A stretch of DNA of 64,000 nt, from contig OX453276.1 in assembly GCA_949710005.1 (NCBI GenBank), forward strand, positions 17,380,449 to 17,444,448, in the 5' to 3' direction. Shown here piece after piece: positions 40,724-53,500 of this stretch. The translations under genes were made by a program, and so were the position numbers. Source of the DNA: Ricordea florida. Taxonomy: Eukaryota; Cnidaria; Anthozoa; Corallimorpharia; Ricordeidae. Below the pieces are notes generated by a model. It was not told where the DNA came from, did not search any database, and saw only the letters and a program-made list of their open reading frames with translations. The first letter of the stretch is position 1, and each line of letters begins with the position of its first letter.

Positions 40724-43660
40724 TATATTACTTCATTACTAATGTACATCATAACATGTAAGACATACATGTCTAGACAATGATACTTACCAGAAAATAG
40801 GTACACTTGAAAGTTGGGAAACACTTTTTCCATCCAAGAAAAACCAACATGAAATGCTCTTTGGGTAAACCAAGCATCTTGCTTAGTGTCTTCAGACCAA
40901 AGATCCAAAACTTCAGTTCTCCTTTCATCCACACCCACTTGTGCGATAACGTAAAAACCATGCAAAGAAATGCCACGTTTACCGTACCAGTCACGTTGGA
41001 TCTCTCTGGAACGCATTCCAAGCTCAAGTTTCATCTTGTAGTCTACTATGACTACTGCCTCTCCTGCTTGAAGATTCTTCAAAACATACCTAAATGAGAT
41101 GAGCAATGTACCAATGTAAATGGCATAGCAAAAAAAATTCCTAACAGTATTGATTCAAGTATTCCACATCATTTCCTGAGTTGTGAGTGGGCGTAGTTGT
41201 GCCACTAAAAATCAAACAAAATTCAAAGTTTGATATTTGTAGGTCAGAGGTACAGTACATGCTCATCAATAATTGACAGAAGTCAATTTCCGATTGATCA
41301 TCTGTAACCATCAACAACAAATGTACAGTGTAGGTCAGAGTTAAATGTACGACACATTTTGTTAATGGCAGGATAATGAATGTTGAGAAATAATCTCTCT
41401 TAATTGTTGATAACAAGAACTGGCAAGTACAGACATGTTTATAAAAGCAACACAAAAGTGTGACTTCAGCTCTACCTGTAATAATCTCCTTGGTGCTTGG
41501 TTCTCAAGATATGGCCAACATAGTCCCAAAAGTTCTTTCTGAATTCTTCAAGCTGATCTGAGAAGTGCACTGTTTCTCTGTTGGTGATGTAGCAATAGCA
41601 GCTGACACACTGTTGTATATACTGTATACAAGACTAAACTCGGGGGACGCTTCAATATGGCTGCTGGGACAGGATTCCAATGCATAGCTCACACATAATT
41701 CCAAGCAGCTTGAGTGCCTCTGTGCCTGAGTTGTTAATAAAATATAAAAAAATTCAGTTTTAGGTACATGTATTCTACTAATTCCTTCTGCTCCATAAAC
41801 AATTTATGCAATGATAGTGGTGAGGACTACAGGTCACTATTTTAAATTTTTCAACTAGAATGAGTCTTTTGTTGAAACAAGCTTTAGGTATGTAAACACA
41901 GAATGGAAGATTAAACTTGCTCTATATGAATGTCAATAAAACATCATTTCAGAACAGAACTTTTAAAAATACAGTTTACTGTCGTACTTTACTCTAAACA
42001 TTTTTGCTTTGAGGCATGCCAAACAATCATAATTTCCAATGGAGGTATAGATATTTTCATGATCACACATTACAGAACAGTTATATTTTAATACCTCATG
42101 AGCAAACTTGGTTTTGAGGCAACACTGCAGAATTGTAATAGAACTCATGATGTTTCCAAGATCTTGCTGTTGACAGTCAGCACCCATTTTCTGTATGAGC
42201 TCTCGTAGGTTTGCGAAATTTGCATAGCCAAAATCCTCGCAAAGATTGCATAGCCCAGCAAGCATGGTGTTGGCACGGTAATTCTTTGGGAGGTGTGCAT
42301 AGATGTAGCTCCTTTTGATGCCATCTGGAAACTGCAACATGTATTGTTTCACCACTTGCTTGATGGAATCCTGCCAATAGCGGACTGGGCATTCTCTACC
42401 ATCTACCATCACACTTCTGCAGGAAGATGGACGTTAAACATCATCACGCAGAAGGAAATCTGCCAATTGATCAAGAACTTCTCGAGTAACACACTGCCGA
42501 GAGAATTTAAAGGATGCCGGTGGAACTCCTCCTCGACCAAACAGGATTCCATGAACTCGGGCAGCAGTCACTGTACTCTTTGAACATTGGAAAAGTTCAG
42601 TCAGGTAAGATTGCGAGTAATCAGAAGCAACAATTGACAGAAGCCTCCGTCTCTCTGCTGAATATGATACCAGCCTTCCCATACTTCTTGCTGCTTCTGT
42701 TCGAGATCTGAAATTGTTAGGTGTGTTTCCTTGGAATGCAATAGAACTTCTCGACTTAGTTCCTGAAATGTTTATTGTTTGCTGGACTTTCTTCCCTTGC
42801 TTCCTTATTTGGCTGTTTGTTTCCTTCACTTTGCATTCCTTATACTCTTTCAAAATTGAACAGAGTAGCTTCTCCGGAATTTCTTTGACTACTTTTTTCT
42901 CATCTAAACCAAAGGTACGCAACCATTTTTTAGAATGAACAAGGTCACAGACAAGTTCAGGAACTGCACGGGAATCACTGTGGACATAGCCATCTATTAA
43001 ACCTCTGATTTTTTGAATCAGTTCAGTTCGAATATCACTTTTTTTTCTTGCCTCATAATACTGATATGGTTGGGCAGGGAACTCACCAACTTGGACTGCT
43101 TGATCTACAAATGTAGCTGATGAGATGGATGCACTGGTGTCATGATCTTGGAACGGGTGATCTTCCATATCAACAGCTGCATCCTCAACAACAGCATCTG
43201 CTTCTTGTGTGTTATTTTGGCGCGCATCATCAATAGTTTTCTAGTATTGAGGTAAGAAAAATGTGTTGCATGTAAAAAAGCTTACAAACATTGCTGAAAC
43301 TCCCTTGAAAAACATTTCTCTCCATGTACAACAACTTTAAAATTTGTCGCTCGTACGTACTCATGGGTGAGATTAACAACAGCTTTATACACTCAATAAA
43401 CAAGCAGCTATCAGAAAAGTATGCTTAAGCAGACGGTTTACCCGATCATACGTAAGCTAAATACAAATTTGCATTCTTCATTCTTACCTCGAGTTTTTCA
43501 CATCTTGCTTCCAACCTGATGCGTTCTCTACAGGAAACACATATATGTCTCTTGCGACCGCTGTGGCGACCGTCCTTATTCAGTTCACAAAACTTGATTT
43601 CATGCTTTGTTGCAATACAAAGTTTAAGGTTGTCTGCGTGTCCCCATGCACTGTGCTTTG

Positions 43661-43875
43661 GGTCAGTAGTTCATGTATGACCCAAAGACCCCATGAAATG
43701 TCCTGAGCTACTACAATTACTACACTTTATACAGCTTCTTCACTTACTACAGCTACTCTAGGCATAGAAGTAACTGTAGTGAATTTAACAAAGTGAAGTA
43801 GCTGTATAAAGTGTAGTAATTGTAGTAGCTCAGGACATTTCATGGGGTCTTTAAGTCATACATGAACTACTGACC
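43661..43875. mobile_element. 215-bp hAT-type MITE in exon 1 of the TTAA-element gene
   Basis: Nearly perfect ~80-bp inverted repeats begin GGTCAGTAGTTCATGTATGA and surround a short centre. It is flanked by the 8-bp duplication GTGCTTTG at 43653-43660 and 43876-43883. Without the insert and one duplication the exon reads through in frame. Confidence 0.85.
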
Positions 43876-44329
43876 GTGCTTTGGACAGCAGCACGAAGCT
43901 GGTGCTGGCATATTTTACGGAGAAATAACGTTTTTCAATACAAAAAGCTACATGTCTGAAGATAAACTTGACAGCAACGAAGAAGATACGAAAATATATG
44001 ATGGATACTACAAACGAAATGCTCAAAAACGCAACTAGCTGTCGGCAATAATCTAAATTCCAATATGGCGGCGGTGGAGAAGGCTGGACCTGCATTCAGT
44101 TAGTGCCAGTTCCCCATTTCCCATCGCAACGAAACTCTACATATACAGAATAGAGGGCTCTGGGATCAAAAATTAACAATAAAATGCGCGAAAAATTCAT
44201 TTATTGGAGACTTTTTGACATTTTTTGGTTTTCAACCAATCAGCAGCGGCCATTTTAATTAAGTTAATAATTTGTAATTTAGCGCCTGTGCATTTGGCTT
44301 GCCTACTTCTTACGCGGAGCGTTTCTTAA

Positions 44330-44884
44330 ATCATTGTAAATATAACACCAGTTCCAATTTCTTTTACTTTTGGTAGGGGAAGAAGGGATATTGGTGGTTT
44401 CGATTCATTACGCGCGAATTTCTGAAGCACGTGCTTCCATGTTGTTACCAGTGCTTTTGGGTTGGTTTTCATTGCCTGGTTACTAAGGTAAACCAAGATG
44501 GAGGCTTGTTTACGGACTCGTTTCTCTGGCTTCTTTCTCACGTTTTGGGTGTTCCTTGGTCAAAAAAAGCTTCAAAATGTCTGATAAAAGTAGTGACCAC
44601 TGTTTTAAACACATGTATTGTAACAATTTCAGGCTAAATCGTTCAATTTTTTTATTAACACAGTTCTCAACTTCGCATCTTACACGATAGATGCGATCGT
44701 TCTGTTGAATTTGATGCGTGGCCTCAAAGATGTTCTGCAAGACAAACAAGACTCATTTTTCAACATTATCTTAAACAATTTTTTACTCCATTTTTACTCC
44801 TGAAATCAAGAAAATCTTAATTTTAAGGCTCAAAAAGTAGGGTTGACTTATACACTGGTTCGACTTATAAACCGGAAAATACGG
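44330..44884. other. Right part of the pogo element, no gene seen
   Basis: After the TTAA duplication the pogo sequence continues to its right end without a recognisable DDE domain. The open frames here are short and unlike transposases, so the catalytic half seems deleted. Confidence 0.45.
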
Positions 44885-44886
44885 TA

Positions 44887-46119
44887 ACTTGGCGAGGGAT
44901 TCCTTCACAACACACTCCGAAGAGAGGACATTTTCTTGGAGTTTTAAAATAAATCGGTCCAGGCTGATAAGGATTCGCCGGATAATGCAGTTGTTGAGCG
45001 TAGTCATAGGAGTAATGAAGTGTTCCAGTGTAGCTACACGGTTCGCGTTCATTTTCAAAGTCAATGGAACTTAGTTCTTCTGTAAGACTGTCCTTGCTTT
45101 CTTTGCAACACGTTTTGTAGAAATCCCTTTCTCCTGAAGCCAGGCGCAAACGATGTTCCTGAGCTTTAACTGCTTCGGCTTTTTGAGCTTCTGGCAGGTT
45201 TGCTGACTTGTGAATGCGGTTGTTGTTCTTCTGACAAGTCCAGCAAAGGTCTGTTGCCGGCCGCATAATTACAACAAAGGGACAAAGTTGATTCCATAAA
45301 TCGCAAAATTTAGAATATCCAACTGACGTCCTGCCGTCACCGTTACAGATATCATGGTAGGTTTTCCAAAGACTGTGCTTTGTGAGGGTAGATGGCAATA
45401 GTTTTACGTCAATACGCTTAAAACCAGGAACACGGCCGGGTAGCAGAAGTGCTTGATCTTCAGCTACATTGCCCATAAACTTAACAACGTTCTCAATTGT
45501 CTCTGCCAAGCACGTGGAGCTGGGCAACCGTTTGTTGTTTCCATGCAGACGCACTGAGAGACCATTCTTCTTGTAGTGTTTTAGAAGGCTGTAAAATCTT
45601 TTCCGATGAATGCAATGTAAAAACAAGAATGTCTTTCGGCATATTCGTTTCCCGTGGTAGAAAAACGGAGGTCTAGTTCTCTTTCGCGTTGTCTCGATTC
45701 CGCCAGATGTGCTGATATCACTGCAATTGATAGAACGGTCCGATAGAACTGTGGATAGCCCCAAGTAATACCATGTCAAGCTCAGTGAATGATAGTTCCA
45801 TACAATTGTTTCGGCAGTCGATGAATTCTTCTTTTGGTATAGCGGAGCTACAGGGTTTTTCTTGCTCTGTTAACTTACATCCGCAGGTTTCTCTGACAAA
45901 CGCTTCAACTTTAGATCGTTCAGTGATCTCCGCTTGGGAGAATTCAAACGGCAGTTCATCGTCTTCATCCTCGTCATTGCTGTCCTCTTCCGATGAATCA
46001 GGCTCATCTTCTAATACATTCTCTTCAATTTCTCTTCTGACATTATATTCTAATAAAACCGTTTGAAGCTCTCTTGTTTCCTCTTCCGATAACATTGAAC
46101 AGTCGTCCTCGCCCTCCAT
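44887..46119 (-). pseudogene. N-terminal part of the DUF7869-like gene
   Basis: From ATG 46119 on minus the product begins with an acidic region (EDEPDSSEEDSNDEDEDDE), then ELSFTELDMVLLG. Near 45760 a one-base shift is needed to continue with LSTVLSDRSIN, a basic stretch, RICRKTFLFLHCIHRKRFYS, LPGRVPGFKR, a Cys-rich region (DLCWTCQKNNN), HRLRLASGERDFYKTC and CPLFGVCCEGIPRQ. There it meets the pogo element. One copy of TA restores the frame into 26394. The conserved order is that of a transposon-derived invertebrate family. The shift, two stops and the insertion make it a pseudogene. Confidence 0.65.
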
Positions 46120-46679
46120 GCTAATTTAGCGTTCAAAGTCGAAATTCAAACGAAAAATACAAGGATTTGCGTCGTTATAGCAACATTCGTTACTTAACTG
46201 AGAGGGCCTGGACCGAGTAAGTACAAGTCAACATTGCATTATTCGTGTCGGAAACGATTGTTCTTGTTTTGAGATACTTCGCACATTGCGATTAGAAATC
46301 CAATAGTTCAACAACCGAAACACTAGAATGAAGTTACGATTCCATCGAGCTTGTGAAATGAACACACGCATTACTCTTATCTGAAAGAACTAAAACCTCG
46401 GAGAGAGTTGAATTGGGTTCTTCGCTTTTCGTACCAAGAGTATATCTGATCGAACTGGAAATTTAATGAGTTTAGTTGTGTCATCTCGGCTGCGTTTTCA
46501 TCAATTTAATGTTAGATACGATATTGAGCTATGTTGCACGCTACAAGCCAAAGAAGTGTACCGTGTCAAGAACAGACCCTTTTCGTACCGTGTCAACATT
46601 GGATCACTCACCGTTTCTGGGAACGGAGTCATCTTTCTACCGACGCTCAAAAATAAATAAATAGACGCGAAGGCTGCTC
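46120..46679. other. Flank upstream of the DUF7869-like gene
   Basis: No gene is seen. It should hold the promoter of the minus-strand gene, but no motif stands out. Confidence 0.4.
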
Positions 46680-46732
46680 GAGACTCGACGAGGACCTCTC
46701 GACTTTACTTTATGACCCTACGAGGATTACTC

Positions 46733-47126
46733 GGATCAGTTTTTATTCCTGGGAAACCGAGCTCGGGGAACATTCACCGTGCTCAACTTCCCAACCGACC
46801 TCCCTTGCTTATTACACTCGGCAAGTCGAGCTCCACTTGTGACATCGAGCTCGATGAACACACCTGACAAACCGAGCTCGACTGACAAACAGAGCTCGAT
46901 GGACTCGAATGAAACCGACCTCGGTTAAGGGATCAGTTTTTATTCCTGGGAAACCGAGCTCGGGGAACATTCACCATGCTCAACTTCCCAACCGACCTCC
47001 CTTGCTTATTACACTCGGCAAGTCGAGCTCCACTTGTGACATCGAGCTCGATGAACACACCTGACAAACCGAGCTCGACTGACAAACAGAGCTCGATGGA
47101 CTCGAATGAAACCGACCTCGGTTAAG
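46733..47126 (+). repeat. Two 197-bp tandem copies in the foldback left arm
   Basis: Copy 1 is 46733-46929 and copy 2 is 46930-47126, each from GGATCAGTTTTTATTCCTGG to CGACCTCGGTTAAG, with one visible difference (ACCGTGCTC versus ACCATGCTC). The right arm has a single inverted copy at 47788-47985. Confidence 0.9.
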
Positions 47127-47994
47127 TATGTAGCTCAATCGTGCACTTTGAGAGAACAGAGCTCGACGGCAAACTGAATGACAAATCGAGCTTGCTTCCT
47201 CAATGGACGACCATGAATGGACCATGAATGGACGACCGTGAAAGAGACTGGTGATTAGTACATGAACCGGGGGGGAGCGAATTCAAGAAATTGCGTTCAT
47301 GGTTAATCCTCCAATTTTGAGTTCTTTTTTTTTCATTAATTCCAACGTTAAATATCCTGTTTGCGTATTTATTCCTTATTTGTGGGTAAACAAAGATGAA
47401 ATCAGTTGTACGAAACGTAATATAGTGGAATAAACTAGCCGGGAAGAGTTTTTTTATACATGTTGATGTTCTTGCTACATTTGAATATCCCTAAATCAAG
47501 TAATATTTTCTTTCTTTTTTTTTCCTATTCCTTTTTTACATTTTTTTTAATGCTAGGAATAAAAGTAGACCAAACTATTATCGAATATAAGAACTTTTTG
47601 GATTATTACTGTACTTATAACAGGTTAGCCATGAACGCAATTTCCTGCACTTACTTGAATTCGCTCCCCCCCTGGTTCCTGCACTAATCACCAGTCCCTT
47701 CACGGTCGTCCGTGAAAAGCAAGCTCGATTTGTCATTTAGTTTGCCAACGAGCTCAGTTGTCTCAACGTGCACGATAAAGCTACATACTTAACCGAGGTC
47801 GGTTTCATTCGAGTCCATCGAGCTCTGTTTGTCAGTCGAGCTCGGTTTGTCAGGTGTGTTCATCGAGCTCGATGTCACAAGTGGAGCTCGACTTGCCGAG
47901 TCTAATAGGCGATCGAGGTCGGTTGGGAAGTTGAGCACGGTGAATGTTCCCCGAGCTCGGTTTCCCAGGAATAAAAACTGATCCGACTACTCTA

Positions 47995-48215
47995 TAACAC
48001 ACGATGACTCGCCGAGGATGACTCGATGAGGCAGCATTACTTGGCGAGACGCGTTGACTCGAAGAGGACGACACAACGAGGATGACTCGACGAGGACGAC
48101 TCAATGAGGGTGACTCGACGAGGACGACTCAGTGAGGGTGACTCGACGAGGGGATGACTCGATGAGGACGACTAAGCGAGGATCACTCGACGGGGCAAGA
48201 TGATTCGACGAGACT
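47995..48215 (+). repeat. 14-bp minisatellite, GAYGACTCRAYGAG type
   Basis: There are about twelve degenerate units such as GATGACTCGACGAG and GACGACTCAATGAG, at the outer end of the foldback right arm. Confidence 0.8.
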
Positions 48216-48230
48216 ACCCATAAGTAGTCG

Positions 48231-50581
48231 GGTTGTTTGTGAGGGACATTTTGCGCATTGTGTTAACGAGTTTATTTTATTTTTTTTTTCAATCATTTGA
48301 AATGTTCAGTCTATTGTTTATGACATTTATATCCAATCTTATTATTATAGACACATTTCATTTCATTTAGTATAATTATATTGTCAACCTTCTTGCCTGC
48401 CAATTTTGTAACCTGAATGATAATGGTGTTGATGGTTTTCTCCATTTTATTTCAAGATCACGAGTTTAATGCAACTAACTACAGGCATAAACATTCATGC
48501 GCTTTCTCTCCTTGTGTTCAAATTTATTTTTCCACCTTCTAATGTTTACAAAAGACTATTCATAAAGAGGGATAGAGAGTAGTAACGGTTATGGGAGCCC
48601 CGAAAAACTTGATGAGTTAGAGTCACTATTTAAAAGAGCTGTGTCGCTAAATTTAACGCCAAATGAGTGAAACAAAAAAACATTAACTGCTCAAAACATG
48701 AAAAAGCGGGTGTAAATAACAAAGCTATAACATATGGAGTAGAGGAACAGATGGAGAAAGTTGAAAAACATTTATACAGAAGGCAGGAAGGTTTTTATCT
48801 ATTGCTTCTGCACCAGAGAATATCTGTGAGATAAGGGTCTGACATTGTCGACGGATTAGGATTACACTTTTTTCCTATAACAATACACTTTATACAGGTG
48901 TTTATAAGAATATCGAGCTGAAGAATATGTTAAACTTAAACCCCTGGCTGAGACTTTGAGAAAGATAAAATTTTGTGGTTTAAAACATGGAGTACAGTTA
49001 TATATTTTTAACTTATTCCATTCTCCAAATGAAACTGAAAAATTACCCTTACTATAATATATAGAACCCCAATCTATTCAGTTTCTACTCTCGGGTAATG
49101 GGCTTTCCTCGTCGCATTTGTGAATTAAATTCAGAATAGACGCATAGACGGTATAATTTGTTTTTCCTTTATTTAGCACTAAGCTTGCCTTAAATTAATC
49201 GGCAAGTTAAAATTAGCTAAGAACCTAATGGGGAAAGCTCTTTCGCCATGATACTAACCATGTATTTAAATATATACATTTTCTATTTTATTTCACGTTG
49301 ATCATACAGATGGCATTAGCTGTGCATTCGAAAACTATGATGTAAACTTTGCAAAATTTCCACTTCAAATCAGAAACGCATTATACTGTAACGTTGTTAT
49401 CATGAAAGGCAACATGCAAAATTTCAAATTTGAACTCTTAGGGCCTTTTTCATGAAGTTGGGGGACTCCAGGAAGGTGATGTAACCCGCTTGTCCATATA
49501 ATCTCTCATTCTAATTTGATTAACAATAGAAAGCCACAGGACTTAAAGTTGCAGCAAGAGCAGCAAGTGTAGAAAAGCCAAAACACGTGGTTTGCCAACA
49601 TTTTTCTTGTTCACATGTTAAGCGGGTAGTAAGACTGCATGTAGAGGAGGGTTCTTTCTAACCCCGCCTACTTGGGGTCCCCCACCTCCATGTACTGTCA
49701 AACTCAGAAAAAGGTGAAGCCTGGATATTTTCGCGCGCGCCTTATTGGAAATTTTATTGCAACACATTAACATTCCATAAAAATTTCTGCTTTGTGAGTT
49801 TCACAGTAGTAGTGATATAATCATCAAAGCCCGATACTTTGAGGTAAAAAGAAAACAAGCTCAGCAAAGTTCTCGACATCATAGTGTATAACACAATCTA
49901 GGAATCAGTCGTCATCAAAACGAGAAATAACGACGGGCAAAGCCGTTGGCTCATTGTCACAGTGGAAAAATGGAACCGCTTCTTTGCGTTAACTAATTAG
50001 ACTATTTAAGCGCACAATTTGTTCATTTGTTTCTTCTATTTTCTATTTTAGTTAATCATAACTACAACAAAATTCTCAAATCGGATTGGCAATCAACTGC
50101 CATGATTTCAGCACCAATAGGACAGTACACGCGCACTTAAATGGCCTTTTTTCACAGCTGGCAAAAAAAAGGTCTTGGAATTTCTTGTGTTTTGATTTAA
50201 AAATAGAGCCTTATATTATCACAAATTTTGTTAAAGTTATGATTAATCGGTAGGAGACCTTCATGTAGTCTAATTCGGTCTGTAATCATACTTAACAATT
50301 ATTGGATGAGGTTTTTGTAACATCCACAATAATCAAGGTTGAGGTAAAAATCATACACCGCGGTCATACATGACATGATTACCCGTGACGTTGCCTGTAG
50401 ATGACATCTCAGGCGCTGATTTCGAAATCTCACTGCACGCTTTCGGCCAATCAGAAATGAGATTGTGAGTTAAATGTACAATAACAGACCGAATTGGACT
50501 CCGCTCGGTCCTCTTCCTATTACAAATTAATCACTTAAGAAATTGGAATGTTTCTTTCCATAATTAAAAAACTGCCAAGCA
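48231..50581. other. Intergenic stretch
   Basis: No gene is found. The only structured part is an inverted-repeat element at 50267-50500. Confidence 0.5.
50267..50500. mobile_element. 234-bp inverted-repeat element
   Basis: The left end AGTCTAATTCGGTCTGTAAT pairs with the right end ATAACAGACCGAATTGGACT at 18 of 20 positions. The interior is non-coding and the target duplication is unclear. Confidence 0.6.
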
Positions 50582-53500
50582 TCATTCTTTTCCATCATTG
50601 CCCGCTACATTCTTTGCCTTCTTCCTCCTTTTTCGCTTCTTCTTTGTTTTTTCGTTGTTTTCCCCTATGAAAAATAAAAAAAATTAATCTTACATCGCCA
50701 TATTTAACCGCCAAGGCACTGGTTGTTTCCAAACCAGCTTTCTGGTTTGGAAAATTCAAGGGGAGTGCTTAACGGCTCTTTTGCGTGTTCTTGCCTTATT
50801 CTCAATTTATTTGGTCTAGTACTTTTGATAAATAAAATGATGACTGTCCTATGAAAGGGGTTATAGGTGACTACCGCTATAAAAATTACTGTAATTTATT
50901 AATCTAAAGTACCAGTAAATATTGATTTTCGAGACTGCATATGGTAGGTGTGCATCACATTGGAAAACGTAAGAATGAAAGAAGGAAATCCTAGACACGA
51001 AGTACAGAAACTCATTTTATTTTTATTTTTTTATAAATCGCTCATTTCGTGGCCTAAGCACCTATACTATTATGGCTCTTGACTGTGATCATCAACAACC
51101 AGCTACTGCGTAAACAAAAACAATATTCTAACGAATGTGCTATTTTTGCACGGAAGAGAAATAAAAAAAATTCTAGCAACAAATTCCCAGTAACATGTAC
51201 TGTACCTTTTTCTGTGACATCTGCTTCCCACTTTGGCCTCTTTGCCTCAGATGGACCTTAATGTTTCATACCAAAAAAAAATTACTATCACCAAAAACTA
51301 CATATTCGGTTTCTTTACTAGGTAACGTTAGCATTTCAAAAAACGTTGTTATGATGAGGAAAATGGTTTGACTTGTTTTGTTGTACCGTGGGAATGACAG
51401 TCAAAGGTATACAGAAAGTTGAATTAACTTAAGTCCATACCTACATCTCGGATGGCATCATCATCCCTTCTTTCATCTACAAATTCATTTAAATGGACAA
51501 CATAAAAAAAAGTCCAAAGAAAATCAAGTAACCAGAATTTTTAAAAATACACGTCACGTAATAAAGAAATGTAATGTGCATGAGTAGATTGTCCAAATTC
51601 AGCTCCAACCGAAATATCAGACGAAAATTAAATGGCTCATTGACTTTTATGAACCTTCATCTTTTGACAACCTGTTTATTATTATTGATCTGGGATTGCT
51701 TTAAAGTAATGAGAGATGTTGTTTTTTTGCGCAAGCTCAAAGCTGGGTAACTAAGAACTTTGTAATTTATCACGGAGTCATTTCATGCGTGGGACTTGAA
51801 GATTTCATTAATTTCCCCGTCACCACTTCACATCACGTATACAAACGTTAACTTTGGAAGTCCTACCGGGTAAGGTCGAGGACAAATCCTCAGTGCCCTT
51901 AGGCAATGATCCTCTTAAGGACACCTGTGCAAAACAAGGACGCAACATCAGCCTATTGTACATGTACACACCGCATAATTTCTATGTGATGTTTCATAAT
52001 GTAAACATAAATTGGACAAATACTAGAAGGCTTTCTAATATATCATGATATTGTTGTAATCATGGAAAGCAAGTTGCCAAATTTCACATTTGCTATTAAT
52101 GTTACATTATTATTACTATTATTATTATTAATTTAAATATTACATTTTTTGTCCAACGGACAGTTAACGTGCATTGGGGAAGACAACTCAGAGACTTTTC
52201 TGAGTACAGTGGTGCTGTACTCCATAGGCCTTAAAGCAATAATAATTTATTACCTCAGAACCAAGGAGCGAAAGCATTTCTTCCTCTTCCTGTACAAGAT
52301 AATCATCAAAACACTTACAGTTAAGACATGGACTGTTCTTTTGGATGATACATAATTTTTGTGTAAGGGTTAGAAACGTGAAATATATCTTTCTGTGGAA
52401 TCAGGAGATCATTTAATGATACTTTACTTGGCTTAAATTATTATTGTTCTCTTGCTACCCTCTAGCATTTAATGTCACCCGCATCTTCATTTTCTGACGG
52501 TGCTCATGTCCTCCATTGGGGCAAAAAACAACAATAATAATTATAATTTTTTCATGTGAAGATATGTGCACTGAACACTGTCCATGTAGATGGGGTAGAT
52601 ACACTGGGTGGGACTTGTTAAGCCTTACAGGCCTATTAACCTATTAGCCTGGATCTTCTATTTTAAAACAAGTCCATCTGTGAAACGGCACCAAAACCCT
52701 TATGCTTGGCCCCCTACTGTGTACCAGGATTTGGGTATCTTTGAATAAGTGCGAGTAACTTTAAAAAAAAACTATTGTCAATCTGTCATTCAGGTCGAAG
52801 GAAAATTTCCAATGCATTTCTGGTAAACAACTCGTTAAATAAATAAGGAGGAAGGATAAAGAAATTATCAGCGCTACACACCACGCTTTGATTACATTTG
52901 TGACACAGGATATGGCTCTGTAACATCATTGGCTTTGGATATTATATTATTGTATTATTACATTATTTACAATATTTGTCTACGATTATTGCTCCATGTA
53001 TCTCAAGCAATATATACATAAGTGGGTAACTTGTTAAAAGGGTTGTTTGTGTCCAGACTATAGTTACTCTTCCCAGAAATACTGGTTTGTAATTTCACTC
53101 TTCATGATTGTCTCGATTCCTTGTTTAATATTAATACACTCACTCGCTCCTGTAAGTGGAGCACACAGTGTCCTTCAACAGGATCCTCTAGTCTTTTCAC
53201 CCCTCCCCCTCCATGCAGGGTAAAAAAGAGGGGCCGGTCATCCGAGTGGCCAACCCAGTCATAGACTGCCTAAAAAGACAACAACAACAAAAAAAGGATT
53301 TTAGCAATTTATCTCAATGGAAGGTTTTTTAAGGAAATTAAAAGAATCTATCTCTTTTAAGTTGAAATGATGGTCATACAACATACATGGTGGATTGATT
53401 TGACAGGAGGCAGAGTAACATGTAACAGTGCCTGTATTTTCTATATTTTAAAAGTTATATACCCAGAGATACATATGAACACTTCAGATTAGCAAGAGCT

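Larger units (their letters stand above)
37170..43911 (-). pseudogene. Seven-exon putative transposase gene of the TTAA element
   Basis: Exons on minus: 43911-43488 (holding a MITE), 43240-41993, a degenerate exon ending ~41475, 41089-40791, 39988-39771, 39263-38585 and 38014-37170. Phases agree from the fourth exon on. Exon 1 encodes a Cys/His-rich start (SCCCPKHSAWGH, CVSC). Exon 2 is helical with a Cys-rich end. The DDE-like core has Asp in VVIVDYKMKLELG, Asp in LFSDNGPHYHN and Glu in NNFEAGEGKTVLDTHFAH. Exon 6 ends with a homeodomain-like helix (PELKESQIKSWWSTYHRKQK). The last exon resembles a cysteine-peptidase fold (GRTGSNACVFIAL, LIDSHSHGSRG). Lesions: MITE, TAA at 42434-42436 and two stops near 41640-41660. 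Confidence 0.6.
33365..44325 (+). mobile_element. TTAA-flanked DNA transposon of unrecognised superfamily
   Basis: The ends G(T/A)AACGCTCCGCGTAAGAAG are inverted over about 27 bp and bordered by TTAA at 33361-33364 and 44326-44329. It is 10,961 bp long. It carries a minus-strand seven-exon gene with a DDE-like core, a small plus-strand HTH gene and an F-box/LRR frame. TTAA targets are used by piggyBac and Kolobok, but the protein resembles neither as I know them. It has been hit by two MITEs and by stop codons. Confidence 0.7.
26397..44884 (+). mobile_element. pogo/Tigger-type transposon with two large inserts
   Basis: The ends are inverted repeats of about 25 bp, CCGTATTTTCCGGTGTATAA on the left and the same with one change on the right, bordered by TA at 26395-26396 and 44885-44886. 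The left subterminal part (26407-26476) is itself an inverted repeat of the AAGTCGAC motif. Inside is the N-terminal part of a pogo transposase. Without its two inserts the element is only about 1.6 kb. No DDE domain can be found, so it is a deleted, non-autonomous copy. Confidence 0.8.
46680..48230. mobile_element. Large foldback element with CGAGCTCG motifs
   Basis: The left arm (about 46680-47312) and right arm (about 47622-48030) are inverted copies. The spacer of ~310 bp is AT-rich, and the inner arm ends read GCGTTCATGGTTAATCC and AGGTTAGCCATGAACGC. The arms repeat GAGCTCGA/CGAGCTCG palindromes many times. The left arm has an internal tandem duplication and the right arm ends in a minisatellite. 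No transposase is present, so it is non-autonomous. Confidence 0.7.

Noticed and set aside
41141-41455. 104-residue minus frame
   Set aside because: It lies in an intron of the TTAA-element gene and does not fit the exon phases.
46980-47225. 81-residue Ser-rich minus frame
   Set aside because: It is composed of the foldback arm repeats and has no domain or splice context.
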